From: Bog-473 sp963751335
Lineage (GTDB): Bacteria > Actinomycetota > Acidimicrobiia > Acidimicrobiales > RAAP-2
Reading direction: 5' to 3'
Length of the DNA: 64,000 nucleotides
Assembly (NCBI GenBank): GCA_963751335.1
Contig: CAVVUB010000008.1
Coordinates: 992,001-1,056,000 of the forward strand
The position numbers were made by a program, and so were the translations under genes. The number at the start of each line of letters is the position of its first letter. Position 1 is the stretch's first letter. The notes under the pieces are model-generated. The model had not been told where the DNA came from, made no database searches, and saw only the letters and a program-made list of their open reading frames with translations. Shown piece by piece: positions 42,461 through 50,853 of this stretch.

Positions 42461-43518
42461 GCCCCCGGCCCGACATCGACACGCTCGGCCTCTGGGACGA
42501 GGCGGTTGCTGTGCCCGAGCAGCTGGTCGAGGCGCTCGAGCTGAGCCGGATCTCGGCGGGGATGTCCCCCCTGGCGGCGTACGCCAGCCGGTCCGTCGTG
42601 GCCATCGGGGTCGGCGTCGCCGCCTCGGCGTGTGATGCGGTTGCCGCCTTGACCGCGCCCTCCCTTGCCGTGCCCCTGACCGTCCGCCACGACGCCGCGC
42701 TCCCCGATTTCGTGGACGGCTACACCCTCGTCGTCGCCCTCTCCGCGACGCCCGGGTGCGCCGAGACCGACGCGGCCGTCCGCTCGGCCCTCGCCGTCGG
42801 CGCCCACGTCCTGATCATTGGCCCCGAAGGCAATGACGACGCTTCCAAGGGCATCGTCTCGGAGGCGGGCGGAAAGGGGACCTGGTGGCCGGCCCTCTCC
42901 GGCGCGACCTCGGGCCGGGCCACTCTGCCCGGCCTCGTCGTCCCCGTGTTGGTGGCGCTCGACCGTCTCGGCCTGAGCCGCGAGTGGGAGCAGGAGCTGC
43001 AGGCCACGTCGGCCGCTCTGGCCCCCCGTCGCGATGCCCTCGTCGCTCCCGGCGGGTTGCCCGAAGAGCTGGCGCGTCGCATCGGTCGCACGTTTCCGCT
43101 CGTCTACGGGTCGTCGGGCATCGGCGCCGTGGCCGCTCGGTGGTGGAAGGGCGAGGTGAACCGCCACGCCAAGTCACCCGCCTTCGCCGCCGAGCTGCCC
43201 AACCTTGCCTACGGAGAGCTGGCCGGCTGGGGTCAGAGCGGCGACGTGACGCGCCAGATGCTCACGCTCGTCCAACTCCGCCACGGCGGGGAAAGCCAAC
43301 GCACCGCCGACCTCTTCGCCGCCGTGACGGCGGCGACTGACGAGGTCATGGCCGATGTGCTCGCGGTCGAGGCGGCCGGGGTGGACGATCTCACCCGCTT
43401 CTTCGACCTCGCGCTGGTGGGCCAACTCGTCTCGCTGCACCTGGCGGCCCAGGAGGGCGTGGACCCGGGGCCCACCCCGGCCGTCGACGATGCGCTGGCC
43501 GGCGCGTCGCTGCCCTAG
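42457..43518 (+). CDS. SIS-domain phosphoglucose/phosphomannose isomerase-like protein
   Basis: The 353-residue protein is the actinobacterial relative of bifunctional phosphoglucose/phosphomannose isomerases (like M. tuberculosis Rv3256c). It has the C-terminal PGI/PMI block with LVYGSSGIGAVAARWWKGEV, NRHAKSPAFAAELPNLAYGE and the late HLAAQEGVDPGPTPAVD. The N-terminal SIS motif is altered: VVALSATPGCAETDAAV replaces the usual S-x-S-G-x-T-x-E-T, so the phosphate-binding serine and glycine are partly lost. It may be catalytically modified or regulatory. The GTG start overlaps the Trm112 stop. Together, manB, Trm112 and this gene form a tightly coupled operon. Confidence 0.82.
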   Translation: MSPRPDIDTLGLWDEAVAVPEQLVEALELSRISAGMSPLAAYASRSVVAIGVGVAASACDAVAALTAPSLAVPLTVRHDAALPDFVDGYTLVVALSATPGCAETDAAVRSALAVGAHVLIIGPEGNDDASKGIVSEAGGKGTWWPALSGATSGRATLPGLVVPVLVALDRLGLSREWEQELQATSAALAPRRDALVAPGGLPEELARRIGRTFPLVYGSSGIGAVAARWWKGEVNRHAKSPAFAAELPNLAYGELAGWGQSGDVTRQMLTLVQLRHGGESQRTADLFAAVTAATDEVMADVLAVEAAGVDDLTRFFDLALVGQLVSLHLAAQEGVDPGPTPAVDDALAGASLP

Positions 43519-43582
43519 AGCGCCCGCCCGGGACGGAACCCGCCCGAGCCGGCCCGCCGGTTTGCGCCTGGCGCCGATCAGC

Positions 43583-44788
43583 TCAGCTGAGGCGCTCCAC
43601 GATCATGGCCATGCCCTGGCCGCCGCCGACGCACATGGACTCGAGACCGATGGTCTTGCCCGTGTCCTCGAGCGCGTTGAGCAGCGTGGTCATGATGCGC
43701 GCCCCGGTCTGACCGAATGGGTGGCCCAGGGCGATGGCGCCGCCCTTCACGTTGAGTTTGTCCCACTCGATCCCGAGGTGCTTGGCCGACGGCACCACCT
43801 GGGCCGCGAAGGCCTCGTTGATCTCGACCAGATCGATGTCGTCGATGGACAGGTTGGCCCGCTTGAGCACCTGCCGGCAGGCCTCGATCGGCCCCAGGCC
43901 CATGATCTCGGGGTTCAGCCCCGAGACACCGCTGGCGACGATCCGGGCCAGCGGGGTGATGCCCAGCTGCTTGGCCTTGGTGTCACTCATCACGATCACT
44001 GCGGCGGCACCGTCGTTGAGCGGGCAGGCATTCCCCGCCGTGACCGTGCCGCCCTCGCGGAAGACGGGCTTGAGCTGCGAGAGTCCTTCGAGGGTGGTGT
44101 TGGCCCGCGGCCCGTCGTCCTTGGTGACCACGGTGCCGTCGGCCAGGGTCACCGGGATGATCTCGCGCTCGAAGAAGCCGTTCTGCTGCGACTCGACGGC
44201 CCGGGACTGCGAGAGCAGGGCGAACTCGTCCATCTCCTCCCGGGTCACCTTCTCGTACTCGGCCACGTTCTCGGCCGTCTGGCCCATGGCGACATAGACG
44301 TCGGGCAGACCCTTGGGGGGGGCCCAGGGCTCGGTCACCGCCGGGGTGCGCGCCTTGGTGCGCGCCTCGGCATCGGTGAACAGGACGTTGTGCGGACCGG
44401 TGTCCGACGCGCCGTACATGTAGCGGCTGACCGTCTCGACGCCGGCAGCCACGAAGACGTCACCCTCGCCGGCCTTGATGGCGTGGGCCGCCATGCGGAT
44501 CCCCTGGAGCGAGGAGGAGCAGTAGCGGTTCACGGTGACGCCCGGTGCGTCCTCGAGGCCGGCCAGGATGGCCGCCACGCGCGCCATGTTGTAGCCCGAC
44601 TCACCCGCGGGCTGGGCGCAGCCCAGGATCACGTCCTCCACGTCGGAGGGGTTGATCTGGGGCACCTTCTCGAGCACCGTCTTGATGACGAGGGCGCTCA
44701 GGTCGTCCGGCCGGCAGTCGACCAGAGAGCCCTTGTTGGCCCGGCCGATCGGGGTGCGGCCGGTGGCGACGATGACGGCTTCAGGCAT
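43583..44788 (-). CDS. Acetyl-CoA acyltransferase (thiolase)
   Basis: The 401-residue thiolase has the acyl-accepting cysteine in VTVNRYCSSSLQGIRMAAHA, the NEAF motif (LVEINEAFAAQVV), the histidine in GGAIALGHPFGQTGARI, and the second cysteine in ESMCVGGGQGMAMIVE. Thiolases cleave 3-ketoacyl-CoA with CoA (beta-oxidation) or condense two acyl-CoA molecules. Divergence from two acyl-CoA dehydrogenase genes points to degradation. A GAGGAG ribosome binding site precedes ATG 44788. A longer open frame to 45928 is antisense to the dehydrogenase and was not used. The spacing and promoter region contain a KstR-like site. Confidence 0.93.
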   Translation of the reverse strand: MPEAVIVATGRTPIGRANKGSLVDCRPDDLSALVIKTVLEKVPQINPSDVEDVILGCAQPAGESGYNMARVAAILAGLEDAPGVTVNRYCSSSLQGIRMAAHAIKAGEGDVFVAAGVETVSRYMYGASDTGPHNVLFTDAEARTKARTPAVTEPWAPPKGLPDVYVAMGQTAENVAEYEKVTREEMDEFALLSQSRAVESQQNGFFEREIIPVTLADGTVVTKDDGPRANTTLEGLSQLKPVFREGGTVTAGNACPLNDGAAAVIVMSDTKAKQLGITPLARIVASGVSGLNPEIMGLGPIEACRQVLKRANLSIDDIDLVEINEAFAAQVVPSAKHLGIEWDKLNVKGGAIALGHPFGQTGARIMTTLLNALEDTGKTIGLESMCVGGGQGMAMIVERLS

Positions 44789-44908
44789 GATGGCTTGCTC
44801 CTCGCTTCGGTCCTCGGCCAGGGGGTTCCTTCCCGAGGCGGACTGCACGTTACTCGTCGGTACACAAGGCCCCACCGGGGGCGCATTGGCTGGTCGGGCG
44901 GGGCGGAC

Positions 44909-44922
44909 TGTAACGTGTTCTC
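44909..44922 (+). promoter_or_regulatory. Candidate KstR-like (TetR-family) operator overlapping a -10 element
   Basis: TGTAACGTGTTCTC matches the mycobacterial KstR consensus TnnAACnnGTTnnA at all fixed positions except the last. TAACGT inside it (44911-44916) fits the TANNNT -10 pattern, so a bound repressor would block transcription of the acyl-CoA dehydrogenase genes. The assignment is by consensus only; no repressor gene lies in the window. Confidence 0.45.
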
Positions 44923-45004
44923 GCGCGCCGAGCCCCTGGTTGGGGGCAGGCGACGATGCGCCGTTGACGTGGGGCGAGGCAGCCGCGCGAGTCGGGAGGG
45001 ACCT

Positions 45005-46180
45005 ATGGAGATTGCCTACACCGAGGAGCAGCAGGCGCTGAAGGCCGAGCTGCGTGCCTACTACCAGAACCTGCTCACGCCCGAGCTCGAGGAGGACCTC
45101 GCCCACGCGAACGGAATCGGCCCCGTGGTGCGCAGGGTGGTCAAGCAGATGGGTACCGACGGCTGGCTCGGCATCGGCTGGCCCACCGAGTGGGGGGGCC
45201 AGGGGCGCTCGGCCATCGAGCAGTTCATCTTCTTCGACGAGTCGATGCGCAGTGGGGCGCCCGTCCCCATGCTGACCATCAACACGGTGGGCCCGACCAT
45301 CATGAACTTCGGGACCCAAGAACAGAAGGAGTTCTTCCTCCCCAAGATCCTGGCCGGGGAGATCCACTTCTGCATCGGCTATACCGAGCCGAACTCGGGC
45401 ACGGACCTGGCCTCGCTGACCACCCGCGCCGTGCGCGACGGCGAGGAATATGTGATCAACGGCGCCAAGATCTTCACCAGCCTGGCCGGCGACGCCGACT
45501 ACATCTGGCTGGCCACCCGGACCGATCCCAACGTGGCCAAGCACAAGGGCATCTCCATGTTCGTGATCCCGATGAACACGCCCGGCATCCGGGTGGTGCC
45601 CATGAAACTGCTGGGCGATCACAACATCAACTACACCTTCTACGAGGACGTGCGGGTGCCCGCCACTGCGCTGGTGGGCGGCGAGAACCAGGGCTGGAGC
45701 CTCATCACGAACCAGCTCAATCACGAGCGGGTCACGCTGTGCTCGCCGGGCATCATCGAGCGGGTACTGGGCGACGTGCGCGCCTGGGCCCAGAACACCA
45801 AGTTGCCCGACGGCCGGCGCGTGGTCGACCAGGAGTGGGTCCAGGAGCACCTCGCCCGCGTCCACGCCGAGCTCGAATTCCTCCGCCTCGTCAACTGGAA
45901 GGTGGCCTGGCAGGCCACCCAGGGACACCTCGACGTGGCCGACGCGTCGAGCATCAAGGTTTTCGGCACCGAGTTCTACCTGCGGGCGTTCCGCTCGCTG
46001 ATGGAGATTCTGGGCCAGGCCGGCTACCTGACCCGGGGTTCACCGGCGGCGGTGGTCGCGGGACGCCTCGAGATGTACGCCCGCTCCATGATCATCCTCA
46101 CCTTCGGCGGCGGGACCAACGAGATCCAGCGGGACCTCATCGCCATGTTCGGGCTCGGCATGCCGCGCTCGCTGCGCTGA
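45005..46180 (+). CDS. Acyl-CoA dehydrogenase, FadE26/FadE28-like subunit
   Basis: The 391-residue FAD enzyme introduces a 2,3 double bond into acyl-CoA. N-terminal helices are followed by IGYTEPNSGTDLASLTTRAV (FAD/substrate contact), VINGAKIFTSLAGDADYIWL, the motif ITNQLNHERVTLC, and the C-terminal FGGGTNEIQRDLIAMFGLGM, which binds the FAD pyrophosphate of the partner subunit. It precedes a second, shorter-motif dehydrogenase by 24 nt, as in the alpha2-beta2 heteromeric dehydrogenases of mycobacterial cholesterol side-chain breakdown. GGAGGG lies 5 nt before ATG 45005. A leader of roughly 80 nt is expected from the -10 at 44911. Confidence 0.92.
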   Translation: MEIAYTEEQQALKAELRAYYQNLLTPELEEDLAHANGIGPVVRRVVKQMGTDGWLGIGWPTEWGGQGRSAIEQFIFFDESMRSGAPVPMLTINTVGPTIMNFGTQEQKEFFLPKILAGEIHFCIGYTEPNSGTDLASLTTRAVRDGEEYVINGAKIFTSLAGDADYIWLATRTDPNVAKHKGISMFVIPMNTPGIRVVPMKLLGDHNINYTFYEDVRVPATALVGGENQGWSLITNQLNHERVTLCSPGIIERVLGDVRAWAQNTKLPDGRRVVDQEWVQEHLARVHAELEFLRLVNWKVAWQATQGHLDVADASSIKVFGTEFYLRAFRSLMEILGQAGYLTRGSPAAVVAGRLEMYARSMIILTFGGGTNEIQRDLIAMFGLGMPRSLR

Positions 46181-46204
46181 GCCGGACGGAATCAGGAGAC
46201 TCCA

Positions 46205-47368
46205 ATGGACTTCAATTACAGCGAAGAGCAAGAAGCCGTTCGCCAGCTGGCCGGGCAGATCTTCGGAGAGCGCGCCACCCACGAATCGCTCAAGGCGATC
46301 GAGGCGGCGGCCGGACCCGAGGGTCCGATCGACCGTGACCTCTGGCGTGAGTTGGCCAACGCCGGTCTCCTCGGTATCAGCCTGGGCGAGGACGTCGGGG
46401 GCGCGGGACTCGACTTCATCGCCACCTGCCTCGTGATCGAGGCGGCCGGCCGCACCGCGGCCTACGTGCCCGTCGTCGAGACGATGGTCTACGGCGCCCT
46501 GCCGATCGCCCGGTTCGGCACCGAGGCCCAGCGCAAGACCTGGCTCAGCGGCGTGACCAGTGGCGAGACCATCCTGACCGCGGCCATGGCCGAGCTGGCG
46601 GGCGAGGTCATCCTGCCCGGCGGTACCGCCCCGGCGACGACGGCCACCGAGCTTGCCGACGGGTCGTGGAGAGTCACCGGCACCAAGGCGTGCGTGCCCG
46701 CAGCGCTGGTGGCCGACGCCATCCTGGCCCCCGCCACGTGCGTCGCGGCAAACGGGTCGAGTGCCGGCGTCGGTGTCTTCATCGTCGATCCCACTGCGGC
46801 AGGAGTGTCCCTGACCCGCCAGAGCACGACGACCGGACGGCCCGAGGCCATCATGGAGCTCTCCGACGTCTCCGTCGAGGCCGACCGCCGCCTGGGCGAC
46901 GGTGCCAACGGGGCGGCCATCGTGAGCGTCATCACCGAATTCGCCACGGCTGCGCTGTGCATCATGGAAGCCGGAGCATGCGCCACCGCACTCGAGCTGA
47001 CCGCCGAGTACACCAAGACGCGGGTGCAGTTCGAGAAGCCGATCGCCACCTTCCAGGCCGTCGGTCAGCGGGCGGCCGACGCCTACGTCGACACCGAGGC
47101 CATTCGCCTCACGGCCTGGCAGGCGGCCTCACGGCTGGCCGCGGGCCTGCCGGCCACGGCCGAGGTGGCCGTGGCCAAATACTGGGCGGCCGAAGGCGGC
47201 CAGCGGGTCGTGCACGCCGCTTCGCACCTCCACGGCGGCGTCGGCGTCGACCGCGACTACCCGCTGCACCGCTACTTCCTCCTGACCGAGCAGATCGAGC
47301 TGACCCTGGGCGGGGCGGGCGAGAGCCTGCGCCGCCTGGGCAAGATCCTGGCCGACGAACCCGTCTGA
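46205..47368 (+). CDS. Acyl-CoA dehydrogenase, FadE27/FadE29-like subunit
   Basis: The 387-residue protein has the acyl-CoA dehydrogenase fold (DFNYSEEQEAVRQLAGQIF, LLGISLGEDVGGAGLDFIAT, EYTKTRVQFEKPIATFQAVG, SHLHGGVGVDRDYPLHRYFL) but lacks the strong TEPxxGSD segment of its neighbour, having MAELAGEVILPGG there, and lacks the GGTxEIxR ending. In the mycobacterial heteromeric dehydrogenases one subunit supplies the catalytic base and the other completes FAD binding. This gene looks like the second subunit of such a complex with the upstream protein. AGGAG lies 6 nt before ATG 46205. It ends convergently with the metallopeptidase gene. Confidence 0.9.
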   Translation: MDFNYSEEQEAVRQLAGQIFGERATHESLKAIEAAAGPEGPIDRDLWRELANAGLLGISLGEDVGGAGLDFIATCLVIEAAGRTAAYVPVVETMVYGALPIARFGTEAQRKTWLSGVTSGETILTAAMAELAGEVILPGGTAPATTATELADGSWRVTGTKACVPAALVADAILAPATCVAANGSSAGVGVFIVDPTAAGVSLTRQSTTTGRPEAIMELSDVSVEADRRLGDGANGAAIVSVITEFATAALCIMEAGACATALELTAEYTKTRVQFEKPIATFQAVGQRAADAYVDTEAIRLTAWQAASRLAAGLPATAEVAVAKYWAAEGGQRVVHAASHLHGGVGVDRDYPLHRYFLLTEQIELTLGGAGESLRRLGKILADEPV

Positions 47369-47375
47369 GCCGAGC

Positions 47376-48014
47376 TCAGGACCGGGGCGACGAGAGCCCG
47401 AGTCCGTAGCCGGCCAGGAACAGCCCCGCTTCGGCGTGGCGTGGGTAGCCATCGGCCAGGCGGTGGAAGGCCGCCGAATGGTCGTGGTGCGAGAGGTGGG
47501 CCACTTCGTGGACCAGGACGGAGTCGAGCACCCAGCCCGGCGCGATGCGCAGCCGGTGCGAGATGCGGATGTCGCCCGAGTACCACGAGCACGAACCCCA
47601 GCGGGCGGCCTGGTTGGTGACCCAGCGCACCGAATTGGGCCGGGCTCCGACCAGGTAGCGCTCGCTCAGCATGACGGCGCGCTCGAGCAACTCGTCGTCG
47701 CCGTGCACCGACTGCAACCGCTGGCGGGTCATCAGGCGTTCGACGAGCCAGTCGGTCGTCTTGCGCCGCGCTTCGAGGCTCAGATGGGCCGGGAGGGACA
47801 CCACGATCTTCTCGCCCACCCATTTCGCCTCGGATGTCTTACGGCGTCGGGTGCTCAGCCGCACCTCGATCTCGGGCCGGGTGATGGTGGCCTCGACCGC
47901 ATGGGGCGGGGGGTCGATCGGTTCGGCCGGACCGACCAGGTCCCAGGCGGCCGGTCGTTCCTCGGATTCGTCGCCGAAGAGCGGCACGGGGTCGAAGAGG
48001 GTCACGTCTGGCAT
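47376..48014 (-). CDS. YgjP-like (DUF45/M48-type) metallopeptidase
   Basis: The 212-residue protein carries the zinc motif VLVHEVAHLSHHDHSAAFHR, in which HEVAH is followed by a third histidine ten residues later, as in YgjP/WLM-type metallopeptidases. Upstream, RWGSCSWYSGDIRISHRLRI is the conserved W-G-S-C segment of this family. The N-terminal part (about 1-55) is variable. The biological substrate of these small cytoplasmic proteases is unknown. A related metallopeptidase gene often lies beside the DUF5719-manB genes of Actinobacteria, but that one is a different family, so I do not assume equivalence. ATG 48014 has no evident ribosome binding site. Confidence 0.85.
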   Translation of the reverse strand: MPDVTLFDPVPLFGDESEERPAAWDLVGPAEPIDPPPHAVEATITRPEIEVRLSTRRRKTSEAKWVGEKIVVSLPAHLSLEARRKTTDWLVERLMTRQRLQSVHGDDELLERAVMLSERYLVGARPNSVRWVTNQAARWGSCSWYSGDIRISHRLRIAPGWVLDSVLVHEVAHLSHHDHSAAFHRLADGYPRHAEAGLFLAGYGLGLSSPRS

Positions 48015-48489
48015 TGTGGCCCAGCCGTGTGACCCCCCCGCGAATCCCCGATGACGTCGTCCGTGGCCTGCCTGGTCGAGATCCGCTCGTGGTGAGTTCG
48101 TTCAACCGTTTCGGATCGGGATTGCCCGCCCTGACCAGCGTTGTTCGGCCTGCTGGCGTGAGCGGGGCCAGCCGGGGACCAGCCTGAATCGGCGGCGCGG
48201 CTTCGTCGCCCGGCGTCGACGGCTCGCCTACGGCCGCTGACTGTAGGTGAGGTCTCCACTGGGGACCGCTCCCACAATTCGACCTCGGCGCCACGACCGT
48301 CGATGCGCAGACGGCAGCTTGTGTGTCTTACTGTCAGGCGGCATCTCGAGGGGTCACAGCAGAAGTTCGGAGCCTGCGAAGCAGGGGTGGCAGTTGCGGC
48401 TGGCTTCGCCGAGTGTCGACGCCAGGTACCGTTTGATCGAGTGTGTAGCGTTCAACTGCAAGTGTTGCGGGCCCAGAGGTAACCCGAGA
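48015..48489. other. Gene-poor interval between metallopeptidase and esterase
   Basis: No convincing gene is seen in these 475 nt. Open frames exist but encode low-complexity Arg-rich sequence with no family features. TAGCGT at 48446-48451 may be the -10 box of the downstream esterase gene, giving a leader of about 30 nt with AGAGG as ribosome binding site. Base composition is less GC-rich than the neighbourhood. Confidence 0.4.
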
Positions 48490-49434
48490 TTGGCGCGGCG
48501 CGCACGCCCCGTCAGGCTGACTGCGCTGCTGCTTTACACGTGCATGGTCAGCGCCTGTGGGAGTTCCCCTTCCACGACCAGCGAAACGACCTCGAGTGGA
48601 ACGACCCCTCAGATTGCCCCTGGAGCAACCGCGCTCGTCACGTACTGTAACGGCCAGACCGTTCAGATCACCCGCCCGCAACGTCACAGTCGCCCGGCTC
48701 CTGCGGTGATCTATTTACACGGTGGTTCCTGGATCGGGGGTGACCACGAAACCGGAGGATTCATCGTCCATCAAATCGGAGATGCGCTGAATCAAAAGGG
48801 GTTTCTTGTCGCGAGTGTGAACTATCGACTGGGACCCGACGAGCCGTGGCCGGCCCAGATCGTCGACGCCAAGTGTGCGGTTCGATACCTGCGGGCAAAC
48901 GCCAAGGCGTTGGACATCGACCCGAAGGACATCGGCATCTGGGGCCACAGCGCTGGGGCCCATCTGGCCAGCCTCGTCGGTACTGCGGGTCCCGATGTGG
49001 GATGGGATACCGGTCCCTATCGAAACCAACCAAGCACGGTCGAAGCGGTAGCCGACTTCGCGGGACCATCGAACCTTCTCACGCTCGGCGAGGAGGGCGC
49101 CGCTGGCCACGTCCACGACAACTTTGTCTCACTGCTCGGACCTGTCCCTGCCGAGCAGGTCCCAGCTGAGCTCAAGGCGGCCAGTCCGGTTACCTACGTC
49201 TCAAAAGATGATCCGCCCTTTCTCATCATCCACGGCGATATGGACCCGATCGTGCCCTTGTCTCAATCAGAAGAGCTGGCCAGCGCCTTGGGATCTGTGG
49301 GCGCTCCAGTGTCGTTGGTGGTGGTCAAGGGGGGCGGACACGCCCTGGATGAGCCGGGCGCACAGCCCGACACCGAGCACATTGAGGCGTTGATCGTCGA
49401 CTTCTTCGTTCGAGAGGTACAGCACTCTCCGTGA
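48490..49434 (+). CDS. Lipoprotein alpha/beta-hydrolase (esterase)
   Basis: The protein of about 314 residues has a lipoprotein signal (basic RRARPVRL, hydrophobic TALLLYTCM, lipobox VSAC) and a Ser/Thr linker, so it is probably anchored outside the membrane. The hydrolase domain has the oxyanion motif VIYLHGGSWIGGD, the nucleophile elbow IGIWGHSAGAHLASL, the acidic residue in IIHGDMDPIVPLSQS and the histidine in VKGGGHALDEPG. It belongs to the hormone-sensitive lipase/BD-FAE-like group acting on short-chain or aryl esters. The start is uncertain; TTG 48490 was chosen because AGAGG precedes it and it places the signal at the N-terminus, though the frame is open to 48247. Confidence 0.8.
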   Translation: MARRARPVRLTALLLYTCMVSACGSSPSTTSETTSSGTTPQIAPGATALVTYCNGQTVQITRPQRHSRPAPAVIYLHGGSWIGGDHETGGFIVHQIGDALNQKGFLVASVNYRLGPDEPWPAQIVDAKCAVRYLRANAKALDIDPKDIGIWGHSAGAHLASLVGTAGPDVGWDTGPYRNQPSTVEAVADFAGPSNLLTLGEEGAAGHVHDNFVSLLGPVPAEQVPAELKAASPVTYVSKDDPPFLIIHGDMDPIVPLSQSEELASALGSVGAPVSLVVVKGGGHALDEPGAQPDTEHIEALIVDFFVREVQHSP

Positions 49435-49508
49435 CAACTGAGTCGGTCTAGCCGATGGTGCCCGATATGAGGAGTGCGTGCTGTGGCTGACCTGCAGTCA
49501 CCGCCCAA

Positions 49509-50080
49509 CTACCGGAGGCGAAGCAAACCCTGCGAGTGCAGGCGATCCCGCGAAGGGTAATCCTGAGCCGACCCACGAACGTCAGCACCCGGAGAGACGG
49601 TCCAGGCTGTGCCGTTCCACCCTTCGATCAGTTCGCCAAGTTCGGCCGCGCCGTCGATTCCCACCACGCAGTCCGTTGAACGGGGCCAGGAGACCTTCTG
49701 AAAATAGTTACTTCCGCCCGGAGCCTGCGGGCTGGTGACTGACCTAACCCGTGGGCGTCCATGATTCGATGAGGCTCTGAGCGGATGCACCCGATACCGA
49801 TGGGGTGTAGGAGCCGACGGCGACACAGCTAATCAGCTTCTTCCGACACGTGACGCCCTCAAGAACGTTGTCCCCAGCTCGGACTGATCGGTTCTCGTCG
49901 GGGAAGTGCGACCAAGTCGATCCGTCCCAGTCGAGTGCGAATCACAGGGATTGGACGGAAGAGCCGTATTCATCAGGAGATGCAATTGCCACACAGCTCG
50001 TCGGTGCGACACAGCTCACGCCGTCTTCCCTGGTCAGGCCCGAGGCTGCGGGGCGCCCGAACCTCCGAGCACGCCGCCTG
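49509..50080 (-). pseudogene. Decayed secreted repeat protein (CVAVG / WNGTxW repeats)
   Basis: On the minus strand, pieces of a known actinobacterial repeat are spread over changed frames and stops. GVSCVAPTSCVAIASPDEYG is followed by an in-frame TGA, then FALDWDGSTWSHFPDENRS, VTCRKKLISCVAVGSYTPS and SAQSLIESWTPTG with a stop. In another frame come SPQAPGGSNYFQKVS and STDCVVGIDGAAELGELIEG ending in WNGTAWTVSPG. Intact relatives have many tandem units of the type 'SxSCVAVGxY..LIExWNGTxW'. At least one internal stop and one frame change within 570 nt, and no start, indicate a gene remnant. Unlike the single-base errors elsewhere, the damage here is multiple. Confidence 0.6.
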
Positions 50081-50110
50081 CCCTCATCGTCCGGACCGGG
50101 CCGCGATCCC

Positions 50111-50138
50111 TTGTGTCCGAAGGGCGTAGGGATAGCCT
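50111..50138 (+). promoter_or_regulatory. Promoter (-35 TTGTGT, -10 TAGCCT) of the DUF4389 gene
   Basis: TTGTGT (50111-50116) and TAGCCT (50133-50138) are 16 nt apart, and GTG 50145 follows the -10 box by 6 nt, so a leaderless mRNA is likely. Confidence 0.5.
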
Positions 50139-50144
50139 GGCGTC

Positions 50145-50747
50145 GTGACGACCCCCGCGTATCCAGAGGCTGGCTTCCCGCTCCAGCTCGACTTGGATGC
50201 GCCCGACACGATCGCCCGGTGGCGTCCCCTCGTCAACTGGTTGTTGGCGATACCACAGCTGATCGTTCTGTACGCGCTGGGGATCGTTCAAAGCGTCCTG
50301 TGGTTTCTGGCCTTCTTCGCCATCCTGTTCACCGGAAGGATGCCCGAGAGCTTCTTCGGGTTCATGGCGATGACACATCGGTACCAGTGGCGAGTGACGA
50401 CGTTCATATTGTTCATGCGCGAGAGCTACCCGCCGTTCGATTTCCCGACGGTGGCGCCGGATCCGGACACCGACCCGGCCCACTTCTCGGTCGAGCCATC
50501 ACCGCACCTCAGCCGTGGCCTCATCTTCGTGAAGTGGCTGCTCGCCATTCCCCACTACTTCGTGCTCTTCTTCCTCTTCATCGCCGTCTACGTGGTCGTG
50601 ATCATCGGATTTTTTGCCGTCTTGATCACCGGGAAGTGGCCCGAGAGCCTGCGTTCGTTCGTCATCGGGGTGATCCGCTGGGCCAACCGCGTCAGCGTGT
50701 ACACCTTCCTCATGACCGACACGTACCCGCCCTTCAGTCTCGACTGA
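50145..50747 (+). CDS. DUF4389 membrane protein
   Basis: The 200-residue protein has two related halves, each with a membrane hairpin: LVNWLLAIPQLIVLYALGIV with VLWFLAFFAILFTGRMPESF, and FVKWLLAIPHYFVLFFLFIA with VVVIIGFFAVLITGKWPESL. Each half ends in a similar Y/W-R-V-x-x-F/Y-x-L-M-R/T-x-x-Y-P-P-F segment. This internal duplication with the KWLLAIPH and TGxxPES motifs is typical of DUF4389, a membrane family common in Actinobacteria and of unknown function. It is an isolated gene followed by a strong hairpin terminator shared with the convergent Calx-beta gene. Confidence 0.88.
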   Translation: MTTPAYPEAGFPLQLDLDAPDTIARWRPLVNWLLAIPQLIVLYALGIVQSVLWFLAFFAILFTGRMPESFFGFMAMTHRYQWRVTTFILFMRESYPPFDFPTVAPDPDTDPAHFSVEPSPHLSRGLIFVKWLLAIPHYFVLFFLFIAVYVVVIIGFFAVLITGKWPESLRSFVIGVIRWANRVSVYTFLMTDTYPPFSLD

Positions 50748-50799
50748 ACCGGACCGCACGAAATCGAAACTCAGCGTCGCGCCCCGGGCGGACGCGGAG

Positions 50800-50836
50800 C
50801 AGCCCACCCGACCCCGGACAAGGGTCAGGTGGGCTG
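50800..50836. terminator. Hairpin terminator between convergent genes
   Basis: CAGCCCACC-C-GACCC, loop CGGACAA, GGGTC-A-GGTGGGCTG forms a 14-bp stem with one C-A mismatch. It lies between the stops at 50747 and 50854 and could serve both strands. TCTCCTTTC follows on the plus strand. Confidence 0.75.
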
Positions 50837-50853
50837 TCTCCTTTCGGCTCCCG

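Noticed and set aside
44789..45928. N-terminal extension joining the thiolase frame to a minus-strand frame
   Set aside because: The extension lies antisense to the acyl-CoA dehydrogenase; the thiolase starts at ATG 44788 with a ribosome binding site.
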